Positions 26,105 to 35,314 of a stretch of DNA of 64,000 nt are shown piece after piece. Location: assembly GCA_022072505.1 (NCBI GenBank), contig JAJVHU010000005.1:24627-88626 (forward strand). The letters are read 5' to 3'. Below the pieces are notes generated by a model. It was given only the letters and a program-made list of their open reading frames with translations, ran no database searches and was not told where the DNA came from. Numbering within the stretch: the stretch's first letter is position 1; every line of letters begins with the position of its first letter. The stretch comes from Phycisphaerae bacterium (lineage in GTDB: Bacteria; Planctomycetota; Phycisphaerae; UBA1845). A program made the position numbers and the translations under genes.

Positions 26105-27364
26105 ATGGCGCGACGCATCGCCACGGCGGCGGCGCGCTGGCTCATTGCGGATGACGCCGGCTTCAACCCGGAGGAACCCGGCGCGCCGGACTGGTTCCAC
26201 CTCGACGCCGAGGCGCGAGTCGAGGTCATCAAAACGTCCGCGCGTCGCGCGGTCTGCCGGGTGGCGTGGGGCGGGCGCGGCGTCTTCGTTAAAGCGTGGC
26301 GGCTCGGCGGGGCATCGGCGGCGCTGCGCCGGTGGTTTCGCCTTTGCCCTGGGCGGGTCGAGTTTCTGCGAACCTGCGCGGCGCGGCGCGCCGGCGCGCC
26401 GGCGGTGCGGCCGCTGGCGTGGGGCGAGACGGGCGGGTCGCCGCGCGTCTTCGTCCTGATCACCGAAAGCGCGGATCCCGCCAAGGCGCTGCGCTCGGCG
26501 TGGGAGCAACTGCGCGCCGCGGCGCCGAGATCGGTCGCGGCCGAGCGCGACCTCATCTCCGCCGTCGCGGCCGCCGTCGCGCGCATGCATGCCGGGGGCG
26601 TCGTTCACCGCGATCTGCACCCGCGGAACGTGCTGGTCGCGCGGAACGCGGACGGCGGATGGCGCGTGCTCATTCTCGACTGGCGCTCAGCGAAGATCCG
26701 CAAAAGCGCGTCGAGCGCCGCCCGGGCCGCCGATCTTGTTCAACTCGATCAGCATTTTCATCGCGTCGCCTCGCGTGCCGAGCGACTTCGGTTCCTCCGA
26801 CAATACCTGCGAACCCTGAGCCCCGACGACGGGCCTTCGGAGAGGCGCGTGCGGGAGAGGGAGGTGCTGGAGGCGCTGGTCCCGCTGGTGGTGCGCCACC
26901 GTCAGCGGCTCGCGCGCACCCGCGACCGCCGCCTCGGAGGGGACGACCGGTATTTCGCGGTCATCGACGCCGGCGGAGGGTGGCGAGGCAGGGTCATGCT
27001 CCGCGACGGGCGACGTCATGTGCTGTCACGGCGGCTGGACGCGGAGCCGGCGATCGCGGACTGGATGCTGGTGCTGACGCATGCGTTGGCGCGGGCGAGC
27101 GAGACGGACGATGCGGAACTCGTGATGCCCGCGCCCTGGGGCGGCGGACTGCGCTGCCGTGTTTCCGTCGCACGCTCGATGGTTGAGCGGCTGCGCTGGA
27201 CGCTGGCCGGATCCCCCGCCAGATCCGCGTTCCTGAACGGCCACCGCGCCCGCCACCGCGACCTCGACGTTCCGCTGATCCTCGCCTTCGCGCAGCGCCG
27301 CACGGGCGCGCTGATCGATCGTGCGGTCACGATCGAGCCGGTCGATCAACCGGCGGGGCGCTGA
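26105..27364 (+). CDS. Lipopolysaccharide/Kdo kinase-like protein (InaA/WaaP type)
   Basis: A 419-residue protein with a small protein-kinase-like fold. An N-terminal lysine-containing strand VFVKAW leads to the catalytic-loop motif GVVHRDLHPRNVLV, in which Asp and Asn correspond to the phosphotransfer site. Then comes ILDWRSAKI in place of DFG (the Asp is kept). This arrangement is shared with WaaP/KdkA/InaA-type kinases, which phosphorylate the heptose or Kdo region of lipopolysaccharide. Whether this organism makes classical LPS is unknown. The ATG at 26105 has GAGGA upstream and is chosen over a GTG at 26072. It is convergent with the MFS-acyltransferase gene. Confidence 0.72.
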   Translation: MARRIATAAARWLIADDAGFNPEEPGAPDWFHLDAEARVEVIKTSARRAVCRVAWGGRGVFVKAWRLGGASAALRRWFRLCPGRVEFLRTCAARRAGAPAVRPLAWGETGGSPRVFVLITESADPAKALRSAWEQLRAAAPRSVAAERDLISAVAAAVARMHAGGVVHRDLHPRNVLVARNADGGWRVLILDWRSAKIRKSASSAARAADLVQLDQHFHRVASRAERLRFLRQYLRTLSPDDGPSERRVREREVLEALVPLVVRHRQRLARTRDRRLGGDDRYFAVIDAGGGWRGRVMLRDGRRHVLSRRLDAEPAIADWMLVLTHALARASETDDAELVMPAPWGGGLRCRVSVARSMVERLRWTLAGSPARSAFLNGHRARHRDLDVPLILAFAQRRTGALIDRAVTIEPVDQPAGR

Positions 27365-27431
27365 ACCGGCGCCGCCGGCGACCCACGTCGTCAACGCCGC
27401 TTGCGCCCACCCCGGCGACGGCGCTCGATCC

Positions 27432-29399
27432 TCACAAGGCGCATGCCGGTTGCGCGGCGCGGTCCGCCTCCGCGTCATCCTCACGACCGAGTTCCTGAAT
27501 CCGCTCGAAGATCATGCCGGTGACGCGGCGCACCGTCTCGCGATCGCGCGTCCCGGCGAAGGCGGAGAGGTCGATCGGCCTGCCGAAGCGGACGCGCGCC
27601 CGGTGGCGCACGAACATGCCCTTCAAGAGGCTTTTGTAATAATACGTTCCGCTGATGTGAGCCGGTACGAGCCTCGCGCCCGTCGCCAGGGCGAGCATCG
27701 CCACGCCGTCCTTCAACTCGCTCGGCTCGCCGGGCGGGACGATCCGCCCTTCGAGGAAGATGCCCAGGGCGCCGCCGTCGCGCAGATGGCGCATCGCCCG
27801 GCGCGTCGCCGCCGCGTCCATCCCGTCGCGCTTCACCGGTATGCAGTCCACCACCCGCATGAACCACCCCAGCACCCGCATCTCCGTGTATTCCTTCGCC
27901 ACGAGAAACCCGAACGGCCGGTACGGAACCGCCCCCAGCAGCAGCAGCGGGTCGCCGTAACACGTGTGATTCGCCACGACCAGCACGCCGCCCTTGTGCG
28001 GAACCGTCGACTTGTTCACCACCCGCATCCGCCACCAGAACTTCGTCAGGAACTGATTGACGTTCTCGAGAAAGAGGATCCACGGCCGGTGCGGCGAGCG
28101 ACGCAGGCGTATCCGGATCGACGCCGCCGCGGAAGCAAACGCCAACCCCGCCGCCGCCACGATCAATCCGCCGACCCAGCGATCAAGCCTTTCCCACGCC
28201 GGAATCGCCAACCCCCCGGTGCATAACAGCAGCGCCGCCGTCGAGGACAAGTTGCTCACGCCGAACACACGCCCGCGAAACCGGTTCGGCACGATCCGCT
28301 GAAGCAGCGCGCTGAACGCCGCCATCACCGTCACCGCCCCGATCCCGCCCAGCACCACCGCCACCGCGCCGACGCGCGCCGCCGCAACCGGCCAGTCGTG
28401 CATGAACGCCGACGCCCCGAAAAGCGCCAGCCCCGCCCCCACCGCCGCCAGCCCCCACGTGATGAAGACGTCCCCGGGCATCGCGTCCCCGAGCGTGATC
28501 ACCACCAGCGACCCGAGAATGAAGCCCCCGCCGATCAGCGCCCGGTAGAAGCTGAACACCTGGTAATCCGGCCGCTCATACACGTCTCGCACCACGGCCG
28601 GGATCGAACTGTTCACGAGCGCTCCGCAGAACCAGACAATGCACCCGGCTGCGATCAACTCCAGCACCCGCCGATGCCCGAGCACGTAACGAAACCCCTC
28701 CGCCACGCCGCGCCACGTCGTCGCCTCCGCCGCCGCTTCCGCCCCGCCTCCGACGGCGCTGACCCGCAATCCCGCGCCCGCTTCAAGCGTCGGAACCCGG
28801 ATCAGGTAGATCAGGAAGGCGCTGACGGCGAACGTGACGGCGTCGCACACGAACGCCACGCCCGCCGGATATCGGAACGCGATCCACCCGCCCAGAAGCT
28901 GCGCGACCATCGTCGCAATGATGCCCAGCCCGCTGATCATCCCGTTGGCGCGGGTCAATTGATCCGGACGGACCAGCGTCGGAACCAGCGCGCTGCGTGC
29001 CGGAGCGAACACCGACGCAAACACCCCCAGCAGCAGCAGCGGCGACGACGCCCACCACGGCCCCCACGCATGCATCATCGGAACCAGCGCCACGAATCCG
29101 AGCATCAGCGCGAACCGCGCGGCGTCCGCCGCGATCATCAGTCCGCGCCGCGGAAACCGGTCCGCGAGCATGCCCGTCATCGGGCCCAGCAGCGTGAAGG
29201 GCAGGAAGAACATGAACGTCATGCGCGCCGTCAGCGGCGTCGCGTCCACCGAGGGGTCCGCGGCGTTCTGCGTCTTGAGGATCGCGATCTCCGTCAGGTG
29301 ATCGCCGATCGCGCTGATGCCGTAAGCGAACCACAGCAGAAGAAAGTTGCGGTTGCGCAGCAGACGCTCCGGAATGTTCGTGGCAGGGTTCATCCGCAT
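27432..29399 (-). CDS. MFS transporter fused to a PlsC-type acyltransferase
   Basis: A 655-residue fusion. Residues 1-420 form about 12 hydrophobic helices of the major facilitator family (e.g. FLLLWFAYGISAIGDHLTEIAI, MLADRFPRRGLM). Residues 440-640 form a glycerophospholipid acyltransferase with ANHTCYGDP (NHx4D, His478 and Asp483), GFLVAKEYTEM, IPVKRD and FLEGRIVPPGE. The nearest known design is LplT-Aas, a lysophospholipid flippase joined to acyltransferase and acyl-ACP synthetase; here the synthetase is missing. The role is probably uptake and reacylation of lysolipids, which is inference. The ATG at 29399 lies 20 bases after the dUTPase-like gene; no clear ribosome binding site is seen. 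The FPEG position of the family is FLEG here. Confidence 0.82.
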   Translation of the reverse strand: MRMNPATNIPERLLRNRNFLLLWFAYGISAIGDHLTEIAILKTQNAADPSVDATPLTARMTFMFFLPFTLLGPMTGMLADRFPRRGLMIAADAARFALMLGFVALVPMMHAWGPWWASSPLLLLGVFASVFAPARSALVPTLVRPDQLTRANGMISGLGIIATMVAQLLGGWIAFRYPAGVAFVCDAVTFAVSAFLIYLIRVPTLEAGAGLRVSAVGGGAEAAAEATTWRGVAEGFRYVLGHRRVLELIAAGCIVWFCGALVNSSIPAVVRDVYERPDYQVFSFYRALIGGGFILGSLVVITLGDAMPGDVFITWGLAAVGAGLALFGASAFMHDWPVAAARVGAVAVVLGGIGAVTVMAAFSALLQRIVPNRFRGRVFGVSNLSSTAALLLCTGGLAIPAWERLDRWVGGLIVAAAGLAFASAAASIRIRLRRSPHRPWILFLENVNQFLTKFWWRMRVVNKSTVPHKGGVLVVANHTCYGDPLLLLGAVPYRPFGFLVAKEYTEMRVLGWFMRVVDCIPVKRDGMDAAATRRAMRHLRDGGALGIFLEGRIVPPGEPSELKDGVAMLALATGARLVPAHISGTYYYKSLLKGMFVRHRARVRFGRPIDLSAFAGTRDRETVRRVTGMIFERIQELGREDDAEADRAAQPACAL

Positions 29400-29419
29400 G
29401 TCGCGCGCCGGCCGGGGGG

Positions 29420-29836
29420 CTACCGGTTCACCCGGATGTCCCGGTTGTCGCCCTCGTCCTTGCTCTGCATCGAGTAATTGTCGTCCTGGCGCCGGTGATT
29501 GACCTTCAGCTTCTGAAGATAAAGCTCGTACACGTCCTGCGCCGAAAGCCCCACGCACTGCGCCAGGCTGATCCAGAAGAAAAGCAGGTCGATCACCTCG
29601 ACGCGGGCGTTCTGAAGATCGTGAATCTCAAACCGCCGCCCCTCCCGCGCCTCCCGGCACCAGTGCTTCCAGTACGTGCAGTCCCGCAGCTCCTCCAGTT
29701 CGTTCGCCGCCGCCATCATGTAGTCGTTCAGCCACTTCCCCGCCTGCAACGGATCCCAGCGGTCGTGCAGCGACTCCGTGTCGTGACCGATCCGGCGGTT
29801 GAGTTCCGCCTGAAACCTGAACATTTCGTCAAGCAT
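29420..29836 (-). CDS. Dimeric dUTPase/MazG-type all-alpha NTP pyrophosphatase
   Basis: A 138-residue all-helical protein. It contains ANELEELRDCTYWKHW and NARVEVIDLLFFWISLAQCVGLS, the ExxE..ExxD metal-binding pattern of the dimeric dUTPase and MazG superfamily, followed by YELYLQKLKVNHRRQDDNYS. This organisation is closest to the dUTPase_2 branch, which hydrolyses dUTP to dUMP. The ATG at 29836 follows GAGGACGCGC; the open frame upstream to 29983 is ignored. It precedes the MFS-acyltransferase gene by 20 bases and may be co-transcribed. Confidence 0.75.
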   Translation of the reverse strand: MLDEMFRFQAELNRRIGHDTESLHDRWDPLQAGKWLNDYMMAAANELEELRDCTYWKHWCREAREGRRFEIHDLQNARVEVIDLLFFWISLAQCVGLSAQDVYELYLQKLKVNHRRQDDNYSMQSKDEGDNRDIRVNR

Positions 29837-29993
29837 GCGCGTCCTCGGCCGATCTGTTTCGGGGCGTGCAACCTCTCGATGCTTCCTCAACGGATTGTCG
29901 ATCCCGCCGGACCCGCCGTCAAAGAAGGGCGGCGGACGCGGGATCTGACTCCCGCGCCCGCCGCTCCGGCTTTCGCCGATCAACGTCGCATCG

Positions 29994-31373
29994 CTACGGA
30001 CAGGTCACGCTCCTCGACAATCCGCAATCCGCGACTCGCACCGTGCCGCTGCCGCTCGGACATTCCTTCACCACGACCTTCCCGCGGTTGTTCGCCGCCT
30101 TCTGCACGCAGTCCCCCGACGGCATCTCGATCGCGTAGACCTGCCCCGCGACGCCGCCCTTGAGCACCGCCTTCACCTGGCATCCGCATCCCCGCGCCGT
30201 CGACGACGCCTTCAGCGACTCGCCGCCGCTGCACCGGGCGTTCGCGCTGCACCCGCCGCCGCTGCCCCGGCCGCTCTTGGCGATCCCGCCGCTGCTCAGA
30301 CGCGCCTGCACGCCCCGAAGCCCGCTCGGCAGCCCTTCCGCCGCGCCGAGAATCTGGAAATCCTCCAGCAGCATCTCCTCCGGCAGCGGGATCCACGCCT
30401 CCCACCCGTCCCCCGGCCCGTGCTGACCGTCGTCGTTCAGATCCACGCGGAACTGGAAGGGAACATTCTGCAGCAGCATGTCGTTCACACGGACGTTGCA
30501 AGGCCGCGGCTGGAAGTCCGTCGGCACGAAGATCGTCAGCGCGGGAACGTTCTCCGGCTCCAGCGCCATGTGCAGGTACACCGGCTCCCACAGAAACAGC
30601 GGATCCCACTGATAAGAGCCCCGCGAGAATTCGGTGCATTCCTTGTCCGCCGCGTCCTGATCTCCGTGATCCGTCACAAAGAGAATGAACTGCTCGTTCT
30701 CGTTCATCATCTCCTTGATCTCCTCCAGCGCGTCCTTGAGGCCTTCCTCCGTCGCGGGGTAGTCCCAGTCTCCCGTCCCGTCGCCGCCGACCGAGGTGAC
30801 GGTCGTGTTCGCCTCGCCCGCGAAATTGTTCTCGATCGTCTCAAGCTGCTCCTCGTCGCTTGTGCCCCCGCCGCCGTCCGGAGACCCCGCGTACACGAGG
30901 ATATGCCGGCTCTTGATCGGACCGTCCTCGGGATCGACCGGGTCCAGCGGAACGGCGTCGCCGGCTTTGCTCGGCGTCTCCCCGTCGCCGGCGTCGGCGG
31001 ACCCGTCATTGTGAACGTCGTCCGACGTTCGTCCCGCGCCGGGTTTGAGCCCGCCCGCCGCGTCGTCGTCGTACGCGCCGTACTCCGCCTGCTCGCCTTC
31101 ACTGGTCGCGGAAATCACCGCCGTGTTCTCGCGCCCGTCGGAAAGGGCGTCCACCATGTTGCCCCCGTAACACTGCGTCAGCACGATCAGCGTGCTGTGC
31201 GCGTTGTCCGTCGGGATGTACTCGTCGAGCAGCTCCCTCAGCCGGTCGCCCGAAATCCCCTTGTCATCATCGGTGACCAGCGACCCGTTCTGCTCCGTCT
31301 GCGCCCACGCCGCCGGGACAAGGCTCGCCGCCAGTCCGAACACCACCGCGCCCATCAGATTCCTCGCGTACAT
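29994..31373 (-). CDS. Secreted caspase/legumain-like protease with circularly permuted order and '-CP' domain
   Basis: A 459-residue exported protein (signal to AWAQ). Residues 40-100 contain STLIVLTQCYGGNM with Cys68 and AVISATSEGEQAEYGAY, which parallel the catalytic-Cys strand and the next strand of C13/C14 proteases. Residues 155-240 contain SRHILVYAGSPDGG and FILFVTDHGDQ with His236, which parallel the first strand and the His strand. In legumain and caspases the His segment comes before the Cys segment; here it comes after, so the fold appears circularly permuted. Residues 384-459 are the shared C-terminal domain (also at 2038-2290 and 50001-50261). GAGGAGG lies 7 bases before the ATG at 31373. 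A likely promoter is at 31568-31596. No inhibitor or partner gene is evident. Confidence 0.68.
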   Translation of the reverse strand: MYARNLMGAVVFGLAASLVPAAWAQTEQNGSLVTDDDKGISGDRLRELLDEYIPTDNAHSTLIVLTQCYGGNMVDALSDGRENTAVISATSEGEQAEYGAYDDDAAGGLKPGAGRTSDDVHNDGSADAGDGETPSKAGDAVPLDPVDPEDGPIKSRHILVYAGSPDGGGGTSDEEQLETIENNFAGEANTTVTSVGGDGTGDWDYPATEEGLKDALEEIKEMMNENEQFILFVTDHGDQDAADKECTEFSRGSYQWDPLFLWEPVYLHMALEPENVPALTIFVPTDFQPRPCNVRVNDMLLQNVPFQFRVDLNDDGQHGPGDGWEAWIPLPEEMLLEDFQILGAAEGLPSGLRGVQARLSSGGIAKSGRGSGGGCSANARCSGGESLKASSTARGCGCQVKAVLKGGVAGQVYAIEMPSGDCVQKAANNRGKVVVKECPSGSGTVRVADCGLSRSVTCP

Positions 31374-31567
31374 GTGAAAACCTCCTCGATTACGCGGGCC
31401 TTCGCCCCGCACCCGTGACTTTGCGAAGCGCCGCGCGGCGCTCCTGAACCGGACCGACCGGCGTGCCCCCGCCGCGAGATTCCGACTCGGCGTCGCCTCG
31501 TCCTCGGCGGCGGGTCGTGCATCGCACGCCGTCGGTCCGTCCTTACTCCGCGACAGCCCGCGGCGTC

Positions 31568-31596
31568 CTTACAGACGCAGGGTTAAGAAATGTAAA
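31568..31596 (-). promoter_or_regulatory. Candidate promoter for the caspase-like protease gene
   Basis: Read on the minus strand: TTTACA (31596-31591), a 17-base spacer, then TGTAAG (31573-31568). The fit is 5 of 6 and 4 of 6 to consensus; the leader would be about 190 bases. Confidence 0.35.
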
Positions 31597-31625
31597 AACA
31601 AGGGCGGAAAGCGGACACGCAGCTC

Positions 31626-33374
31626 TCACGGCGTCGAAGGCGGGGACGTCCGCATCAGCCCCGCCCGGGCGCGAACCTCCGAGGGGTCGAGCCCGGCGGC
31701 CGCTTCGTAGCGCGCGTGCGCCTCCGATGTGCGCCCAAGCCGCTCCATCGCCTCGCCCCACGCCAGGTGAATCTCAATCACGTCCGGTGCGGACGCGCTC
31801 GCCGCCTCGAAATGCCCGAGCGCCTCGTGCGTTCGCCCGGAAAGAACCAGCGCCCGCGCCAGATTGAACCGTGCTTCCGCCGATTCCGGAAAAACCTCCG
31901 CCGCCCGCCGGAAGCATCCGAGTGCTGAACTCAGGTCGCCCCGCTCCGCATACGCCACGCCGAGGTTCGACAGCGCCAGCGCGTCCAGCCGCCCCTCAGG
32001 ATGAACCGGCGGAACAAACGCAAGACAGGCTCCGACCGCGCCCGCAAAAGATGCGACCCGCAGCCGCCCGGCGCGCCGCCGCGCCACGTTCCGGATGACG
32101 TGAACAAGGCCCGCGCCCGCCCAAGGCATCATCACCAGCGCCAGCGGAAAACGATATCGACCCAGAATGAAAAACGCTGACACCGCCACGAGCATCGACA
32201 GGAACATCGCCGCCAGCCAGTTCCGCGCCCGCCGCTTCCGCCACGTCGCCGCCGCACCCGCCGACGCCAGCCCCAACACCACGCCGAAATCCAGCAAGCG
32301 CCCCAGCACACCGAGCACCCGGGATTCGCGCCGGTACACCGAAAACGCCTCCACGTCTCCCACCTCGTACGCATTCAGCGCCATCAGCGCCTTGACGCCC
32401 AGCAGCTTCCCCGTCCGCAGCGGGGACTCCCCCATCTCCGTCAACGCCCGCGCCATCCAGTAACGCGACACCTCGCGCGAACTCAACGATCGCCCTTCCG
32501 CCGACTCCGCCAGCCGCACCGCGTCCGATCGCTCGAACTCCGGCGTCTCGTGCCCGCGCACCAGCGGACGATATCGCCCGTCCGCGCCGCGGCCGTTGCC
32601 GATGTAGAAGTTCGACCCCATCTGAAACGTCGAGAACGACCACTCCCCCCCGACGCTCCAGTTTCGTGCCCCCACCGGCGTCAGCACGGCCGCAAGTCCC
32701 GCGATCACCGCAGCCGCGACCCCGACGCGGCTGCGGTTCCGCGCCTCTCCCTTCCGCCCGAACAACCACGGCGTGGCGACCAGCAGCGGCGACCACGCCC
32801 ACGCATTCTCCCGCGTCAGAATCAGCAACCCGAGCAACGCGCCCGCGACAACCCCACCGCGACAACGCGCGCGGGTGAGCAGCTTCGACCACGCCGAAAG
32901 CAGCGCGCACGTCAGGAAGCACGCCAGTGAAGTCTTCTGAATCAGCCCGTCGAAGAAGATCGCCGGCGGGTAGAACGCCAGCATCAACCCCGCCGCCCAG
33001 CCCGCCCGTCGACCGAAGCAGCGCCCCGCCGCGCCGGCGAGCAACACGCACGACAAACCACCCATCACCGACTGAATCAACCGCACCGCCAGGAGCGACG
33101 GACCGGTCACACGGAAGATGACGCCCAGCAGATACGGGTAGAGCGGCGCCTGATAGAAAGGCTCGCTGCCGATCCAGTCCCCCTCGGCGATCCGCCGGCC
33201 CCAGTCCACGTAGGCGCGAGCATCCCCGACCGGCACGTCAAAGAAGGGTACGTCCCGGATGCACGCCAGGTGGACGAGGCGGACCAGCAGCGCCGCCGCG
33301 AAGATGCACACCGCCGCACGGCGCCGCCAGCGCTCCGGGCGCCGTCTACTGACTTCCGGCAGCGCCCGCCGCAT
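31626..33374 (-). CDS. GT-C-type glycosyltransferase with C-terminal TPR repeats
   Basis: A 582-residue membrane protein. An N-terminal membrane segment is followed by a loop with PVGDARAYVDWGRRIAEGDW (Asp residues typical of GT39/PMT-type enzymes) and YQAPLYPYLLG. About ten further hydrophobic segments follow. The last 130 residues hold three TPR-like units (ALALSNLGVAYAERGDLSSALGCFRRA, ARFNLARALVLSGRTHEALGHFEAA, IHLAWGEAMERLGRTSEAHARYEAA). Family members transfer sugars from lipid-linked donors to proteins or lipids at the outer side of the membrane. The start ATG overlaps the histidine kinase stop by 29 bases on the same strand. The acceptor is unknown. Confidence 0.78.
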   Translation of the reverse strand: MRRALPEVSRRRPERWRRRAAVCIFAAALLVRLVHLACIRDVPFFDVPVGDARAYVDWGRRIAEGDWIGSEPFYQAPLYPYLLGVIFRVTGPSLLAVRLIQSVMGGLSCVLLAGAAGRCFGRRAGWAAGLMLAFYPPAIFFDGLIQKTSLACFLTCALLSAWSKLLTRARCRGGVVAGALLGLLILTRENAWAWSPLLVATPWLFGRKGEARNRSRVGVAAAVIAGLAAVLTPVGARNWSVGGEWSFSTFQMGSNFYIGNGRGADGRYRPLVRGHETPEFERSDAVRLAESAEGRSLSSREVSRYWMARALTEMGESPLRTGKLLGVKALMALNAYEVGDVEAFSVYRRESRVLGVLGRLLDFGVVLGLASAGAAATWRKRRARNWLAAMFLSMLVAVSAFFILGRYRFPLALVMMPWAGAGLVHVIRNVARRRAGRLRVASFAGAVGACLAFVPPVHPEGRLDALALSNLGVAYAERGDLSSALGCFRRAAEVFPESAEARFNLARALVLSGRTHEALGHFEAASASAPDVIEIHLAWGEAMERLGRTSEAHARYEAAAGLDPSEVRARAGLMRTSPPSTP

Positions 33375-35262
33375 CGAACGAGTCCTGAATGTCTTCCGCT
33401 TCCTCGAGCGGCCTCAGACCCTGCGGCAGCGACACCTGCATCCGTGTCCCGCGCCCCAGCACGCTGTGCAGCTCGATCTGACCGCGCATCGCCGCCACCG
33501 CATGCCGCACGATCGACAACCCCAACCCGGTTCCGCGAGGCATGTCCTCCCCCGCGCCGCTCCGCGCGCGCTCCACCTGATAAAACCGCTCGAATACCCG
33601 CGCCTGATCCTCGATCGGTACCCCGCAGCCTGTGTCCACGACCTCAAAAATCACCTGCCGCTCCGCCGTCCGCCACAACACCGTCACGCGACCTCCCGGC
33701 GGCGTGAACTTCAGCGCGTTGTCCACCAGGTTGTCCAGCACCATCCGAAGCAGGCTCGGGTTCACCGTGATCCGCCGCGGCCCCCCCGATCCGTCCACCC
33801 GGAAGGTCAGTCCTTTCCGCTCGATCGTCGCTGCAAAACGTTCCGCAAGCTCCGACACGAACCGCTCAACTTCGATGATCCGCGGCTGAAACCGCGCCAT
33901 CGGAGACTCTAGCTTCGACAGATCCAGCAGGTCGCGGACCAGTTCCTCCAGCCACGCCGTGTGACGGTCGATCACTTCAAGACACCGCCGCAGCTCCTCC
34001 GGTTCCGACGCCGCGTCCACGCTCCGCAGCATCTCCGACGCCATCCGGATCGCCGCCAGCGGCGTGCGAAGCTCGTGCGAGGCGTTCGCCACGAAGTCGC
34101 TCCGAACCTGCACCGTCCGCGCCAACTCCGTGACATCCGTCAGGATCAGCAGGCGACCGACCTGATCCTCGCCGCCTTCCGCAGCCGCTCCGAGCAGCCG
34201 GATCGGCGAACTTCGCGCCAGCAGCACGACGGATCCCCCGCGTCGCCGCAGTTCCACGCGCCGGTCCCCCCCTGACGCCCCCTCGACGCCGTCACCTTCG
34301 CCGCCCGACTCGTTCGTGCGAAGCATGCCCTGAAGTTCCAGCAGCGGGATGCACGCCTCGATCGGCTTCCCCTGGAAAACGCCCGCTCCGCCCCCCGCCG
34401 TGGTCGTCAGGTCCAGCAACTGCATCGCCGCGGGGTTGATCAGCACGATCCGACCTCGCGCGTCCGCCACGACCACCCCGTCGCGCAACTGCGCCATCAG
34501 CAGCTCGAACGTCCCGCGATGATGCTCCAGCAGCGCCTCAGTGACCGTCAGCTCCTCGCGCATCCGGGTCAGCGATTCCGCCAGCGCGTCAACCTCGTCA
34601 GCGTACGCCGGGGAACGCGCCGAAGGAGCCTCCTGTCGCCGCGCCAAGCGCACCAGCCGCCGCAGCGGAACACTCAGCAGCCGCGAAAGCCCCAGCGCAA
34701 TCAACGCGCCCACGACCCACGCCAGCGCGAAGATCAACCCCGTCGACCTCAAGGCCGCCGCCGCCGCCGCGTCATACTCCTCTTGCGGCAGCGACGCCCG
34801 CGCCACCCCCGACGCTTCTGGCGCGATTCCGATCCGAAAGGCGGAGTAACGCCAGTGTTCCGACATCGTGTGCGACCACCGGCGGCTCCGCGCCGACCCG
34901 CGTTCCAGCGCGCCGCGCACTTCCGGCCGATCCGCGTGATTGTCCGTCGCCGGCTGCGCCGCCGAGTCCGCAAGAACCGTCCCGTCCGCCGCAATGAACG
35001 TCACCCGCAGCCTCCCGCCCCCGGCCAGCGCCAGCCGACGCGCCGCACGGTCCGCTTCCGCCCGATTTCCGGCCAGCGACGCGATCGTCGGCCAGAACTC
35101 CCCCGCCGTCCGCGCCTGCGCGTCCAGCCACGCGTCCAGCGCCGACAGCGCGGCGCGCTCCCGATCCGACACGACCAGCCCGAGACAGACCAGCAGCACC
35201 AGCGCCAGCACCGACACCTGCGCCAGAAAGATCCGCCAGAAAAACCGACTCGGTCTGATCAT
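33346..35262 (-). CDS. PhoR-like sensor histidine kinase
   Basis: A 638-residue kinase. The first membrane segment is near residues 8-30, then comes a 130-residue extracytoplasmic region, a second membrane segment near residue 180-195 and a HAMP linker. After these follow a PAS domain, HisKA with SHELRTPL (His396) and HATPase with NLVDNALKFTPPGG, DTGCGVP and GTGLGLSIVRHAV. This is the order of phosphate-type PhoR kinases, but the signal is not inferable. No response regulator gene is adjacent in the visible window. The start ATG at 35262 is preferred from the N-terminal topology. The gene overlaps the GT-C gene downstream by 29 bases. Confidence 0.9.
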   Translation of the reverse strand: MIRPSRFFWRIFLAQVSVLALVLLVCLGLVVSDRERAALSALDAWLDAQARTAGEFWPTIASLAGNRAEADRAARRLALAGGGRLRVTFIAADGTVLADSAAQPATDNHADRPEVRGALERGSARSRRWSHTMSEHWRYSAFRIGIAPEASGVARASLPQEEYDAAAAAALRSTGLIFALAWVVGALIALGLSRLLSVPLRRLVRLARRQEAPSARSPAYADEVDALAESLTRMREELTVTEALLEHHRGTFELLMAQLRDGVVVADARGRIVLINPAAMQLLDLTTTAGGGAGVFQGKPIEACIPLLELQGMLRTNESGGEGDGVEGASGGDRRVELRRRGGSVVLLARSSPIRLLGAAAEGGEDQVGRLLILTDVTELARTVQVRSDFVANASHELRTPLAAIRMASEMLRSVDAASEPEELRRCLEVIDRHTAWLEELVRDLLDLSKLESPMARFQPRIIEVERFVSELAERFAATIERKGLTFRVDGSGGPRRITVNPSLLRMVLDNLVDNALKFTPPGGRVTVLWRTAERQVIFEVVDTGCGVPIEDQARVFERFYQVERARSGAGEDMPRGTGLGLSIVRHAVAAMRGQIELHSVLGRGTRMQVSLPQGLRPLEEAEDIQDSFDAAGAAGSQ

Positions 35263-35314
35263 CCGCTCCCCCGAGTGCGCCTTCCGACGCCGCCCTGTCG
35301 ATCGGCGATCCGCT

